From Bretschneidera sinensis (lineage: Eukaryota > Streptophyta > Magnoliopsida > Brassicales > Akaniaceae), in assembly GCA_023935145.1 (NCBI GenBank), contig CM043698.1:149607625-149671624 (forward strand): a stretch of 64,000 nt of DNA, written 5' to 3'. Below are positions 34,495-45,991 of this stretch, piece after piece. Both the position numbers and the translations under genes were made by a program. The notes under the pieces are model-generated. The model searched no databases. It worked only from the letters and a program-made list of their open reading frames with translations, and was not told the origin of the DNA. Within the stretch, counting starts at the first letter, position 1. Each line of letters opens with the position of its first letter.

Positions 34495-34920
34495 GTGTTT
34501 CTCTTATACCTAATCCTAAGCAGAGAAGCTAATTTCCCTAAAAAAATGATAAATTTTTTTTTTTTTATAAAATTGAATACAAAAGTGCATACCTTATATA
34601 AATTAGCTATTTTTTTCTAAATAATTATACTATAATGATGACTTTTTATTCATCCTAATTTAGTTAAATAACAAAATAAATTTATTTATTTAACCTTTTT
34701 GTGTAGAAATAATATTTAATATTGACATATCAAAATTTTATTTAATTACTTAAAATTCTCACGTGAATGTCAATGTAAAGAAGTTTTAATTATTTATGAG
34801 AAGTAACAATGAGAATATAAAGCCAACTATTTTTTATGTGATGGTACTTATTATCTCCATCTTCATTTTATCTTCACATCATGTATCCAATACTCAATCC
34901 CTCAAAAGCAGGGACCGGGG
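34495..34920 (+). repeat. Right direct repeat flanking the Copia-3 remnant (possible LTR)
   Basis: Partner of 31025-31490; shorter by deletions. It begins directly where the readable Copia frame stops. Confidence 0.5.
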
Positions 34921-34925
34921 GAATT

Positions 34926-36260
34926 CAAAAGACATTTATTAAATAATGCTTAAACAAATGTACATTTATAAGATTTAAAAATTACATTTAAATTTAGGTA
35001 AGTTTTACATGGACTCATTAAATAATAACAAATAGTGAAAAGTCTCATATTCCATAGTAACGTCAATACATTTCATTTATAAGTGTTTATATCAATTATA
35101 TATAAGAGTATATTTGTAAATTCAGGTAAAAGTTTGAATTAATTGTAAGATAATTACTCTAAATTTTTAACAATTGCTCTAAAAACTGAAGATTTTGAAT
35201 TAAAATGAAGAAAAACTAAACAAGAACTAATAAAAGTTGTAAAAACAATAAAACAAATTTTATTTTTTATTCATCTTTGTTGATACCAAAATCTGGACAG
35301 TCGGTTGCATGAATACATGCACACACAAAATAATAAATAGAACCTGAAAAATACAGTTGGAATTTGATCTTCAAAAGGCTCTTTGATGCCTAAATCAAAG
35401 AACTGAACTCAAAAATTTAGATAGAGAAAACATAACTAGAGCAAGAGGAGAATGAGACATTCCTTTTTTGAGTTTTGACTCCTTTAAATGGTTCTTTTAG
35501 GGTGGAATTACCCGAGCTTTCACCCTTGGTTGTGTACGTGAACAAACGTTGGTGGGTCACATGGTGCAATAGATAAGTCTACATATTAATTAATTTCCTT
35601 TCTTTTTCAAAATCGAAGTTCTATATAAGTTCTATAATATATAATTTATTATATATTATGAATTTAATTTATACTTAATTTATTTTAATTTATTATATTT
35701 ATATTTATATTTAATATATTATTAATATTAAATATTATTTAATTTTCCAGTTATGATTTTTTAACAAATTTATCAAATTCGAAAAGGGTGGACAAAGAAT
35801 ATAATAATTGAGACACTGCATTCGTCGTTATCAAATTATGATCATGTAGAGAGCTCACATGCTTTCCACGTTACATATTTATTAAAATAGATTTCTACTT
35901 TTTATGTTTGTTAAGAAATAAGAATAATAGAAACAAGTTGATTAATTAAAATATTCGTAACAAACATAAAGAGCTAGACAAATTTTTTTTTTCTTATCAT
36001 ACGCTATCAATAGATTAAACATATCAGTGTGTTACTAATAGGCTCAGAATTCTATTATAACATCTAACTTATCATTTTAACTATAATTAAAATAATAACT
36101 TTTACAGTACAAACATGTAACTTGGTCATCACCTTCGATGTCAACGCTTATAAAACACAGTACAGAACATGTGGAGGAAGCCGCGGGGGAAGGTATGATA
36201 TTAGCATTTTCTTTTCAAGTTGAGATAGCAACATGTAATTAAATATAATGTTATTTTGGA
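34926..36260. other. AT-rich intergenic region upstream of the lectin gene
   Basis: No gene seen. It is very AT-rich around 35580-35800. Confidence 0.6.
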
Positions 36261-36262
36261 AG

Positions 36263-36272
36263 GTCTATATAA
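36263..36272 (+). promoter_or_regulatory. TATA box of the jacalin-related lectin gene
   Basis: TCTATATAAG lies about 100 bp upstream of the start codon at 36369, a usual distance for a short plant 5' UTR. Confidence 0.6.
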
Positions 36273-36368
36273 GTTGTCATGATATGCTGCAATTCCTCAG
36301 CAAACTTTTAGCAATCCTCTTTATTTTGGAAGTTTCCTCAAATCTCCAGGTATTCCAACTTTCGTGAT

Positions 36369-39300
36369 ATGGAGACAACAAAGGTTGGGCCATTTGGAGG
36401 GAAAGGTAGAAACCAGTGGGACGATGGAACTTACACTACAGTAAAGCAGCTGCGTATAGTATGTGGAGATGTAATAGACTCAATACAAATTGAGTATGAT
36501 AAGAATGGAAAATCCGTATGGTCAGAAAAACATGGTGGATCGGGTGGACACAATCGTCATGAGGTTTTTTCTCTTACTCTATTTTCTTTTCAAAGAAATT
36601 ACGGGTAGGTTGTTTAAAAAGAGAGACCACCAGGGTCATATTCCTTATAAATGAATTCTTACTCTATTAATTGAATCTATTGATTCTTGTAGGTCAAACT
36701 TGACTATCCATACGAGTTTATCGTTTCAATCTCTGGACACCACAAACTTTACATTCATTCTCTTAAAATTGAAACCAACAAAAAAATGTATGGACCTATT
36801 GGAACTGAAGAAGGAAACTCTTTCTCAATTCCAGCATCTGACAGTAAGATTGTTGGGTTTCTTGGAAGATCTGGTAGCTATATCGATGTAATAGGAGCAT
36901 ATGTTGCGTCAATCCCTATTTCATACCCATATGTATCTTTTGGTCCATTTGGAGGACAAGGTGGAAACCGATGGGATGATGCAACTTACACAACTATAAG
37001 ACAACTGCGTGTAATCTGTGGAACTGTAATAGACTCTATTCAAATTGAGTATGACAAAAATGGAGAATCTGTATGGTCAACAAAGCATGGTGGACTTGGT
37101 GGACACAAATACCATGAGGTTTTTTTTTATGTTATTTCTGTCTTTTTTTAAAAAAAAATAAGGATAAGTGATTAAATAAATATGACTATAATAGTTGGTA
37201 TAATCGTAAAAGTCATATTCTTTTCTTTCCTTTCCCTCTTCCTTCCTCTATTGTTATACTACTAATCATTTTTTTTGAAAGTTTTTAGTCGTAGTCTCTT
37301 ACCTTTGAATATCTAGGTTGGTTAAATAAATTCTCATAAACCAATTTTATTTTATGATTTGAATCTATTAATTTTTATAGGTCAAACTTGACTATCCGAA
37401 TGAGTACATCATTTCAATCTCTGGACATCACAAACTCATCACAGGAAATGATGTTGTTCACTCTCTTAAAATTGAAACCAACAAAAAAACATATGGACCT
37501 TTTGGAACTGAAGAAGGAAACTCTTTCTCAATTCCAGCATCTGGTGGCAAGATCGTTGGGTTTCTCGGAAGATCAGGTAGCTATATCGGTGCAATAGGAG
37601 CATATATTGCGTCAATCCCTATTTCATACCCATATGTATCTTTTTGGCCATTTGGAGGGCAAGGTGGAAACCGGTGGGATGATGGAACTTACACAACTGT
37701 AAGACAACTGCGCGTAATCTATGGAACTGTAATAGACTCGATCCAAATTGAGTATGAAAAAAATGGAGAATCTGTATGGTCAGCAAAACATGGTGGACTT
37801 GGCGGACACAAACACCATGAGGTTTTCTTTTTTTTTATGTTACTTCTGTCTTCTTTTTTTTTTTAAATAAGGATAAGTGATTAAATAAATGTGACTATAA
37901 TAGTTGGTATAACCGTAAAAGTTATATTCTTTTCTTTCCTTTCCCTCTTCCTTCCTCTATTGTTTTACTGCTAATCATTTTGTTTTGAAAGGTTTTAGTC
38001 GTAGTCTCTTACCTTCGAATATCTAGGTTGGTTAAATAAATTCTCATAAACTAATTTTTATTTTATGATTTGAATCTATTAATTTTTATAGGTCAAACTT
38101 GATTATCCGAATGAGTACATCATTTCAATCTCAGGACATCACAAACTCATCACAGGAAATGATGTTGTTCACTCTCTTAAAATTGAAACCAACAAAAAAA
38201 CATATGGACCTTTTGGAACTGAAGAAGGAAACTCTTTCTCAAATATAGCATCTGGTGGCAAGATTGTTGGGTTTCTCGGAAGATCCGGTAGCTATATCGA
38301 TGCAATAGGAGCATGTGTTGTGTCAATCCCCATTTCATACCCATATGTATCTTTTGGGCCATTTGGAGGGCAAGGTGGAAACCGATGGGATGATGGAACT
38401 TACACTACAGTAAAGCAGTTGCGTATAGTATGTGGAGATGTAATAGACTCAATACAAATTGAGTATGATAAGAATAGAAAATCCGTATGGTCAGCAAAAC
38501 ATGGTGGATCGGGTGGACACAATCGTCATGAGGTTTTTTTTTCTTATTCTATTTTCTTTTCAAAGAAATTACTAGTAGGTTGTTTAAAAAGAGAGACCAC
38601 AAGGGTCATATTCCTTATAAATGAATTCTTACTCTATTAATTGAATCTATTGATTCTTGTAGGTCAAACTTGACTATCCAGACGAGTTTATCGTTTCAAT
38701 CTCAGGACACCACAAACTTTACATTCATTCTCTTAAAATTGAAACCAACAAAAAAATGTATGGACCTTTTGGAACTGAAGAAGGAAACTCTTTCTCAATT
38801 CCAGCATTTGGTGGCAAGATCGTTGGGTTTCTTGGAAGATCTGGTAGCTATATCGATGCAATAGGAGCATATGTTGCGTCAATCCCTATTTCATACCCAT
38901 ATATATCTTTTGGGCCATTTGGAGGACAAGGTGGAAACCGGTGGGATGATGGAACTTACACAACTGTAAGACAACTGTGCGTAATCTGTGGAGCTGTAAT
39001 AGACTCGATCCAAATTGAGTATGACAAAAATGGAGAATCTGTATGGTCAACAAAGCATGGTGGACTTGGTGGACACAAATACCATGAGGTTTTTATTTAT
39101 TTATTTATTTATGTTATTTCTATCTTTTTAAAAAAAAAATAAGGATAAGTGATTAAATAAATGTGACTATAATAGTTGGTATAATCGTAAGAGTCACATT
39201 CTTTTCTTTCCTTTCCCTCTTCCTTCCTCTATTGTTTTACTACTAATCATTTTTTTTGAAAGGTTTTAGTCTTAGTCTCTTACCTTTGAACATCTAGGTT

Positions 39301-40099
39301 GGTTAAATAAATCCTCATAAACTAATTTTTATTTTATGATTTGAATCTATTAATTTTATAGGTTAAACTTGACTATCTGAATGAGTACATCATTTCAATC
39401 TCTGGACATCACAAACTCTACAACACTGGAAATTATGTTGTTCACTCTCTTAAAATTGAAACCAACAAAAAAACATATGGCCCTTTTGGAACTGAAGAAG
39501 GAAACTCTTTCTCAATTCCAGCATCTGGTGGCAAGATCGTTGGGTTTCTTGGAAGATCTGGTAGCTATACCGATGCAATAGGAGCACATGTTGCATCAAT
39601 CCCTATTTCATACCCATATGCATCTTTTGGGCCATTTGGAGGACAAGGTGGAAACCGGTGGGACGATGGAACTTACACTACAGTAAAGCAGCTGCGTATA
39701 GTATGTGGAGATGTAATAGACTCAATACAAATTGAGTATGATAAGAATGGAAGATCCGTATGGTCAGCAAAACATGGTGGATCAGGTGGACACAATCGTC
39801 ATGAGGTTTTTTTTCTTATTCTATTTTATTTTCAAACAAATTATGAGTAGGTTGTTTAAAAAGAGAGACCACAAGGGTCATATTCCTTATAAATGAATTC
39901 TTACTCTATTAATTGACTCTATTGATTCTTGAAGGTCAAACTTGACTATCCAAACGAGTTTATCGTTTCAATCTCAGGACACCACAAACTTTATATTCAT
40001 TCTCTTAAAATTAAAACCAAGAAAAAAACGTATGGACCTTTTGAAACTGAAGAAGGAAACTTTTTCTCAATTCTAACATCTGACAATTCTAACATCTGA
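36369..40099 (+). CDS. Jacalin-related lectin with six tandem domains (seven exons)
   Basis: Jacalin-related lectins bind mannose/glucose-type or galactose-type glycans, usually in the cytosol and nucleus and often in stress responses. Exons: 36369-36563, 36693-37118, 37381-37821, 38092-38532, 38663-39088, 39362-39805 and 39935-40099. All have GT/AG borders and phase 0 joins, giving about 845 residues without a break. Each domain starts GPFGGQGGNRWDDGTYTT, has an intron after the HE of GGHKYHE or GGHNRHE, resumes VKLDYPxE and ends GRSGSYIDAIGAY. A constant linker ASIPISYPY joins domains. No signal peptide is seen. The GSYID sugar-contact loop is kept in domains 1, 3, 4 and, as GSYTD, 5. Domain 2 has GSYIG (codon 37588-37590), and domain 3 starts WPFGG. 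Domain 6 is cut by a local duplication that creates TGA at 40097-40099. Start choice: first ATG after the TATA box, in frame with domain 1; a short upstream exon cannot be excluded. Confidence 0.88.
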
Positions 40100-40100
40100 T
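40069..40100 (+). repeat. 16-bp tandem duplication truncating the last lectin domain
   Basis: AATTCTAACATCTGAC is followed by AATTCTAACATCTGAT. Net length change shifts the frame and brings in TGA at 40097. The sequence after it still resembles the final lectin strands (IYIDAIGAYVGP, 40127-40164), but in another frame. Confidence 0.9.
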
Positions 40101-40132
40101 CGTTGAATTTCATGAAAGATTTGGTATCTATA

Positions 40133-41683
40133 TCGATGCAATAGGAGCTTATGTTGGGCCTTACGCACTTTGATTTATCCATTAGCCGAAAGACAGGCCG
40201 CATGCAAGACCATGAGTTGTGTTGCAAGAAAAGTGGTGTGTTGTAATAAATAGCTGTTGAGTAAGCATCTACTGGAAGCTACTTGTCATATGTTTTCTAT
40301 AAGTGGAGAATCCTTAGGTTGCCACGTGTTGCAGCAGCATTTGCAAGTAGTTTTCAGTAGTTTTTATGTTAGTGTGTGAAATTTATTATGTCTTGTTCTA
40401 CTGTGTTGTGTGTTTGAGTTTAAATTATTATTGCAGTTAAATAAAAAGAACGAGCAGTTATTCCGTTCTATAAATATTGTGTAAGATCTCTTGGTTTTTT
40501 TTCCACACTTGAGTGTTATTTTTAGAAAACTTCTATGATGCCAAGAAGAATTCCTTGAAAAAAAATCTCTATAAACTTTTTAGATATTTTCTAACTATTG
40601 GCAAAATTTAATTTAATCATATATATAGAACTGTCTAAATCAAAATCTCTAAATATTGTAAGATGCAAATTTTCAAGGTAAGTCATTTTTTCAATTTAGT
40701 TTTGATTTTTATATATTGTTTTACTTATCATTCACGTGCAAACTGTATTAAAAAAGATTATCTAAAAATATGAGACAGAAGGAATATAATTTCCTAAGTT
40801 ATCTTTCATATTTCCTAACTTAGATTTCATTTTTCGTAACAAAAAGATATTATCAAATTTCAAAACTTATAATTAATATTTCATTACTTAAATATCATTT
40901 CTCATAACTAAAAATTCTATTAGATTTCATAACTTTCTTCATATTTTTTAACCTCTACCTTAATTTTTGTAGCCTAAATATTTTTTGTAACTTATATAAA
41001 AATTTTCTTAACAAAATAATATTATAAGATTTTGTACCTTAACCTTCTAAATTTCTTAACCTATGCCTTTATTTTTGTAACCCAAATATTTTTCGTAACG
41101 TTGATCATATTTCATAATTTTAGATATCATTTTTAGTAAGCAAAAAAATGACATTAAATTTCATAATTTAAACTTCAAATTCTATAACTTGTTTTTTTTA
41201 GAGATCAAAATGACATTAAACTTTATTTCTCTCGTAACAGAATTATCATTTGAAATGTTGATTTCATATTTTGTAACTTAGACATCATTTTTTATAACAA
41301 AAAGTTGATATATATTAAATCCTGTAAGTTATAATTTTAAAAAAATAAAATAAAATGAACTCATTATTTCAAATCACATGAATATTTTTTTCTATTCAAA
41401 TCACTTGTCAATTGACAATTTAATATATAACCGATTGTCAATTGGCAATCGAGTCATTGAAAAATTCACACGTAATCAATTATTAAATATGTATTGGTTG
41501 GGAAGATAAACATTTTCAAAGTAATTTGAATTCTAGAGAATTAGGAAAATCTCTTCTGGATTGGAATTGAGAAAGCTTGACTTTACAAAACTGCCTAAAC
41601 TTAAATTTGCTGAGTTTAATTCATTTAATGCAAATATCAATGGTGAAATTGCAAAAATAGAATTAGTCTGTGAAGTCCTTACA
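40133..41683. repeat. Lectin gene 3' flank, duplicated unit 1
   Basis: Homologous to 43628-45991. It includes the end of the last exon, GCCGCATGCAAGACCAT, AATAAATAGCTGTTGAGTAAGCAT and a long AT-rich part. The unoccupied hAT target GTTGCAAG is at 40221-40228. Confidence 0.9.
40780..41350. repeat. Degenerate TTTCATAACTT / TTTCGTAACTAAAAA array
   Basis: Loosely repeated units of about 60-70 bp containing TTTCATAACTTA and CATTTTTCGTAAC. The same array is present at 45170-45660. Too diverged for exact unit borders. Confidence 0.6.
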
Positions 41684-42885
41684 TAGAAATGGACATCATT
41701 TTCTGTCAATAAAATTTTAATATATTTCTTAGGACAATTAACTTCTTCAGAGCTTTCACTCGAACCTTTTAACCCGAAATCTTTTCGTATTTAGACTTAT
41801 CTCCGGTTCTTTATGCTTCTACCTCGCCTACAGCCGAATATACAATCACGATAACATAAAGTATATATGTTTCCATAACCCAAGAACCGTTTTGACTCGC
41901 TAAAAGAAGAAGATGAAGTTTCTCTCTATAGAATGAGTTGTTTCGACGACCTTTTTATTACAAGAAAACACACACACGCACACATATATATGATAGTGAA
42001 ACCAAAAGTTGCATGATTTCCTTTATGCCTCTTTATTCAAAGGTAAATGGTCGGGTTGGGTCATCCATCATTGGTGTCCAACCCGACCCTGAGATTTCCT
42101 ACGCTATTTTATTCAGTATGTTGATGTCTAAAATATGTTGCTGAGCTGAAGCTCGGTGCTTCACTGGTCTGCATAAGGAAACAAGGGTGATTTAGAGGGT
42201 TGTCGGAGTAGAGGAAGGGCGATGCCTCCGAGGACACTCTGACGCTCTTATTAGTATAAAGTGTTTAGAGAAATGGAGAGGATAAGGATGCCTAGTGTTT
42301 CCAGTCAAATAAGTTTTGGAAAAATGAAGATGAGTTTGTGTTTGAATACCTTGATCCTTTTATAGTACTCTAAAGGAGAAGCTACCCATGTGGTTGGGAT
42401 GGGGCAATCCTGGAGATCCAGTCCCTCTGTCAATAGGTATGGCCAGGTGCCCAAGGAGGATCGTGATCCTTGGAATCATGCTTGCAGGTCTGTGCAGGGG
42501 TTTTCGGGAATAGTATTCCCTGGAATTGTGCTTATAGGTCTATGCGGGGGTTTTTGGGAATGGTAATGGGGTTGTCAACAGCTTGTCTATATGTCATCTC
42601 ACCATTAGACATGGGAATGTCCACGTGTCGTATTCATTCCTTTACAATTTCTTCTTTAATTTAATATAAAAATTACTATCATAATATATGTCTCTTAAGG
42701 TTATGATTGGTTAGAAAAAAAATGTGAGAAGAATGAAGAGTATCAGGAAAGAAAATCGAGAAGAGAAGAGTATATTGAACTTTCCATCATTTGTTTCGTA
42801 GATATGATGGAAAAGTAGAAGAAAATAAGAAAAGAGAAGTGCATTTCATCAATTTTTTTCTTTTCTCTCACTCTTTCTTCTCTTA
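41684..42885. other. Unassigned sequence between lectin fragments
   Basis: No gene recognised. It holds an inverted motif GGTCGGGTTGG...CCAACCCGACC (42049-42086) and two imperfect copies of a 65-bp unit (42455-42570, GTGCTTATAGGTCTATGCGG-like). Part of 42690-42885 is probably the interrupted upstream end of a lectin intron. Confidence 0.5.
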
Positions 42886-42893
42886 GTTTTATT

Positions 42894-43311
42894 TAGAACT
42901 GGAATCAAGCCGAGCTTTTATCGAACTATTCGAGGTTGAGCTCGGTCAAAGTTCAGCTCGATCGAGCTCGAGCTTGAAACTTAGGCTCGAATAGCTTATC
43001 GAGCTGAGTTCAAATACCTTAAGGTTTGGCTTGAAAGGCTCTCGAACAGTTCAATAAGGTATTATCGAGTTCAAATCAATATTTATTTAATATTTTTATT
43101 TATTAAAATTATCGTTCGAGCTCGAGCTCGAATGGGCAATTCAAGGTTTAGGCTCGAGCTCAAGCTCAAATAGGCTCGATTATTATCGAACTCCAGCCAA
43201 ACTGAGCTCGAGCCTTCATAAAATTTATCGAACTCAAGTCTATTCATTTAAGCTCGAGCCGAACTCGAATACCTTAGTATTCAAACTCGATTTGGCTCTA
43301 ATCCACCTCTA
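42894..43311. mobile_element. Non-autonomous hAT element (418 bp, GAGCTCGA-rich)
   Basis: Bounded by the 8-bp direct repeat GTTTTATT (42886-42893 and 43312-43319). Termini are TAGAACTGGAATCAAGCC and, reversed, TAGAGGTGGATTAGAGCC. The interior is dominated by GAGCTCGAGC-type motifs in both directions, giving strong folding potential. An 8-bp target duplication and TAG.GGTGG ends are hAT hallmarks. It lies in the intron ahead of the isolated lectin exon. Confidence 0.88.
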
Positions 43312-43412
43312 GTTTTATTCCCTACTAATCATAGCTTTAGTTTCTTACCTTCAAATAGCTTGGTTGGTATAAACGTATTATTACTATTATTTGAATATAT
43401 TAATTATTGTAG

Positions 43413-43658
43413 GTCAAACTTGATTATCCCAAAGAGTTTATCATTTTAATTTCTGGACACCACAAACACTACAGTGCAGGAGCTTTTGTTGGTTGCATTG
43501 TTTCTTCTCTTAAAATGAAAGCAACAAAAAGACATGGAACATTTGGAAAAGAAAAAGGAAACTCTTTCTCAATTTCAAAATCTGGTGGCAAGATTGTTGA
43601 GCTTCATGGAAAATGTGGCATCTTTATCGATGCAATAGGAACTTATGTTGGGCCTTAA
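43413..43658 (+). pseudogene. Jacalin-related lectin, isolated final exon
   Basis: After an acceptor AG at 43411-43412, the exon encodes 81 residues. It starts VKLDYPKEFIIFISGHHKHY and continues through KSGGKIVELHG to IDAIGTYVGP and a TAA stop at 43656-43658. This is the C-terminal half of a lectin domain with the normal ending lost in the main gene. The preceding intron has lost its upstream part to other sequence and carries a hAT element; no other exons precede it. It keeps an Asp in the loop (GIFID). An orphan exon of a second lectin gene or of a longer ancestral gene. Confidence 0.85.
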
Positions 43659-43722
43659 GCACCTTTATTTTTCTTTTAGCTGAAAGACAGGCCGCATGCA
43701 AGACCATTAGTTGTGTTGCAAG

Positions 43723-44722
43723 CAGTGTTTTCAGAGGCGAGGGCGTTGGGCGAGGCGTTTTGCCTCAATGAGGCGAGGCGTAAGCCCTGAGGCGTTGGGG
43801 CGTAAGTCTTTTGAAACGTTGGGGCGTTTTGAATAAAATAATATTAATTAAATTATAAAAAAACTAAAAAATTAAAATAATATAAATTAATTAATTATCA
43901 ATAAATTTTACTAACTTAAAACCTATTAATGAATATTTGTCAAAATATTTCACAAACAAACATTCACATCACAAACACAATGTTAAGTGGTTGTTTTTTA
44001 CACACTTACAATAATATAACAAATTCACATACATCTCATCTTTCATCAATAAATCATAAATCACACTTCAAAAATCAAATTCTAATTTTTAAATTGACCA
44101 ATCTATTCATCACAAGACACAAACACGTTCCAAATTCAAAAAATAAATAAAAATAACATAATGTTAAGGGTCAAATGTTTACTGATTAGTGTTTACACAC
44201 TTGCATTGGTATAACAAATTCACATAGATAAATCTATTAAAAGCAACAAATTAGATAACATAGATAATGCAATCCTAATGATGTTATAAAATGATATTAA
44301 TAAAATACAGAGTATATAATATGGAGTCTATTTAATGAATTTGTTAATCAATGAAAACAAATGAGAAAAAAAAAATAGTGGAAATAAAGAGGAAAAAAAA
44401 AAGGAAACAGAGGAGGGGAAAAAACAAGGAAACAGATGAGGAAAAAAAAAACAAGGAAGCAGCGGAGGGAAAAAAAAACAAGGAAGCAACGAAGGGAAAA
44501 AAAAAAAAAAGGACCAGTGGATGACAAACGCATTGCTGAGTATCGAACCCAGGGCTACAAGACGGGATAATGTTTACTTACCAATAGAGCACCAGTGCCT
44601 GACTATGGATATGTTGCTAACAAACGTACATATAAAATATACGCCCCAACAATTACGTCCCTGGGCTTTTTGACCGGATTTCGTCCCGGGGCGCGCCTCC
44701 AAACCCGTTTTTTAAATCATTG
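43723..44722. mobile_element. Non-autonomous hAT element (1000 bp)
   Basis: Starts CAGTGTTTTCAGAGGCGAGG and ends GTTTTTTAAATCATTG. The ends are imperfect inverted repeats, both followed inward by GAGGCG-type motifs. It is flanked by GTTGCAAG (43715-43722 and 44723-44730), while the paralogous site 40221-40228 holds one copy and no insert. The interior is AT-rich without a transposase frame and includes a tRNA-like block and A-rich purine runs. A passive hAT insertion younger than the flank duplication. Confidence 0.92.
44521..44610 (-). other. tRNA-like segment inside the 1000-bp hAT element
   Basis: The reverse strand reads GTGCTCTATTGGTAAG, then about 30 bases later CTGGGTTCGATACTCAGC. This resembles tRNA A- and B-box regions (B-box consensus GGTTCGANTCC) with a T-arm-like stem. 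A full cloverleaf is not evident, so I do not call a tRNA gene. Confidence 0.5.
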
Positions 44723-45991
44723 GTTGCAAGACAAGTGGTGTGTTGTAATAAATAGCTGTTGAGTAAGTATATATCTATTGGAAGCTACTTGTCATATGTT
44801 GTTCTATGAGTGGAGAATCCTTAGGTTGCAGCAGCGGTCGCAAGTAGTTTTCAGTAGTTTTTATGTTCGTGTGTGAAATTTAATATGTCTTGTTTCTACT
44901 CTGTTGTGTGCTTGAGTTTAAATTATTATTGCAGTTAAATAAAAAGAACGAGCAGTTAATATCTCTGAGTTTTCTAACTATTTGAAAATTTTCATTCAAT
45001 ATATTAAATCAAAATCTCTAAATATTGTAAGATGCAAAGTTTCAAGGTAAGTCATTTTTTTTAATTTAGTCTTGATTTTTGTATATTGTTTTACTAATCA
45101 TTCAAGTGCAAACTGTGTTTAAAAAGATGGTCTAAAAATATGAGACGGAATGAATATCAAATTTCATAACTTATCTTTCATATTTCTTAATTTAGGTTTC
45201 ATTTTTCGTAACTAAAAAATATTATCAAATTTCATAATTTATCGCTAATATTTTGTTACTTAAATATCATTTCTCGTAACTAAAAAATTCTATCAAATTT
45301 CATAACTTAGCTTTCATATTTTTTAACCTCTACCTTAATTTTTGTAACCTAGATATTTTTTGTAACTTATATAAAATATTTCATAACAGAATAATATTAT
45401 AAGATTTTGTAACTTAACCTTCGTATTTCATAATTTTATATATCATTTTTCGTAAACAAAAAAATGACATTAAATTTAATAACTTAACCTTCAAATTCTA
45501 TAACCTTTTTTGAGAGATCAAATTCTATAACTTAAACTTTATTTCTCTCATAACAGAATTATTATTCAAAATACTGATTTCATAGTTTGTAACTTAGACA
45601 TAATTTTTTATTACAAAAAGTTAATACATATTAAATCTCGTAAGTTATAATTTTTTTAAAAAAATAAAATGAACTCTCATTATTTGAAATAACATGAATA
45701 TTTTCTTCAAATCACTTGTCAATTGACAAATTGATATATAACCGATTGTCAATTGGCAATCGAGTCATTGACAAATTCACATATAATCGATTGTTAAATT
45801 TGTATTGGATGGGAAGATAAACATTTTCAAGCTAATTTGAATTGTAGAGAATTAGGAAAATCTCTTTTGCATTGGAATCGAGAAAGCTTGACTTTGCAAA
45901 ACTGTCTAAACTTAAATTTGCTGAGTTTAATTCATTTAATGCAAACATTAATGGTGAAATTGCAAAATAGAATTAGTCTGTGAAGTCCTTA

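Larger units (their letters stand above)
43628..45991. repeat. Lectin gene 3' flank, duplicated unit 2
   Basis: Second copy of 40133-41683, interrupted by the hAT element 43723-44722. The homology ends at GTGAAGTCCTTA (45980-45991). Confidence 0.9.

Noticed and set aside
42049..42086. GGTCGGGTTGG/CCAACCCGACC inverted motif as a transposon end
   Set aside because: The two halves are 15 bp apart and there is no distant partner; it is only a small hairpin.
44348..44533. Reverse frame rich in Phe/Leu that looks like a membrane peptide
   Set aside because: It is the complement of A-rich purine runs inside the hAT element.
44521..44610. Functional tRNA gene
   Set aside because: Only box-like segments are visible; acceptor and anticodon stems do not form convincingly by eye.
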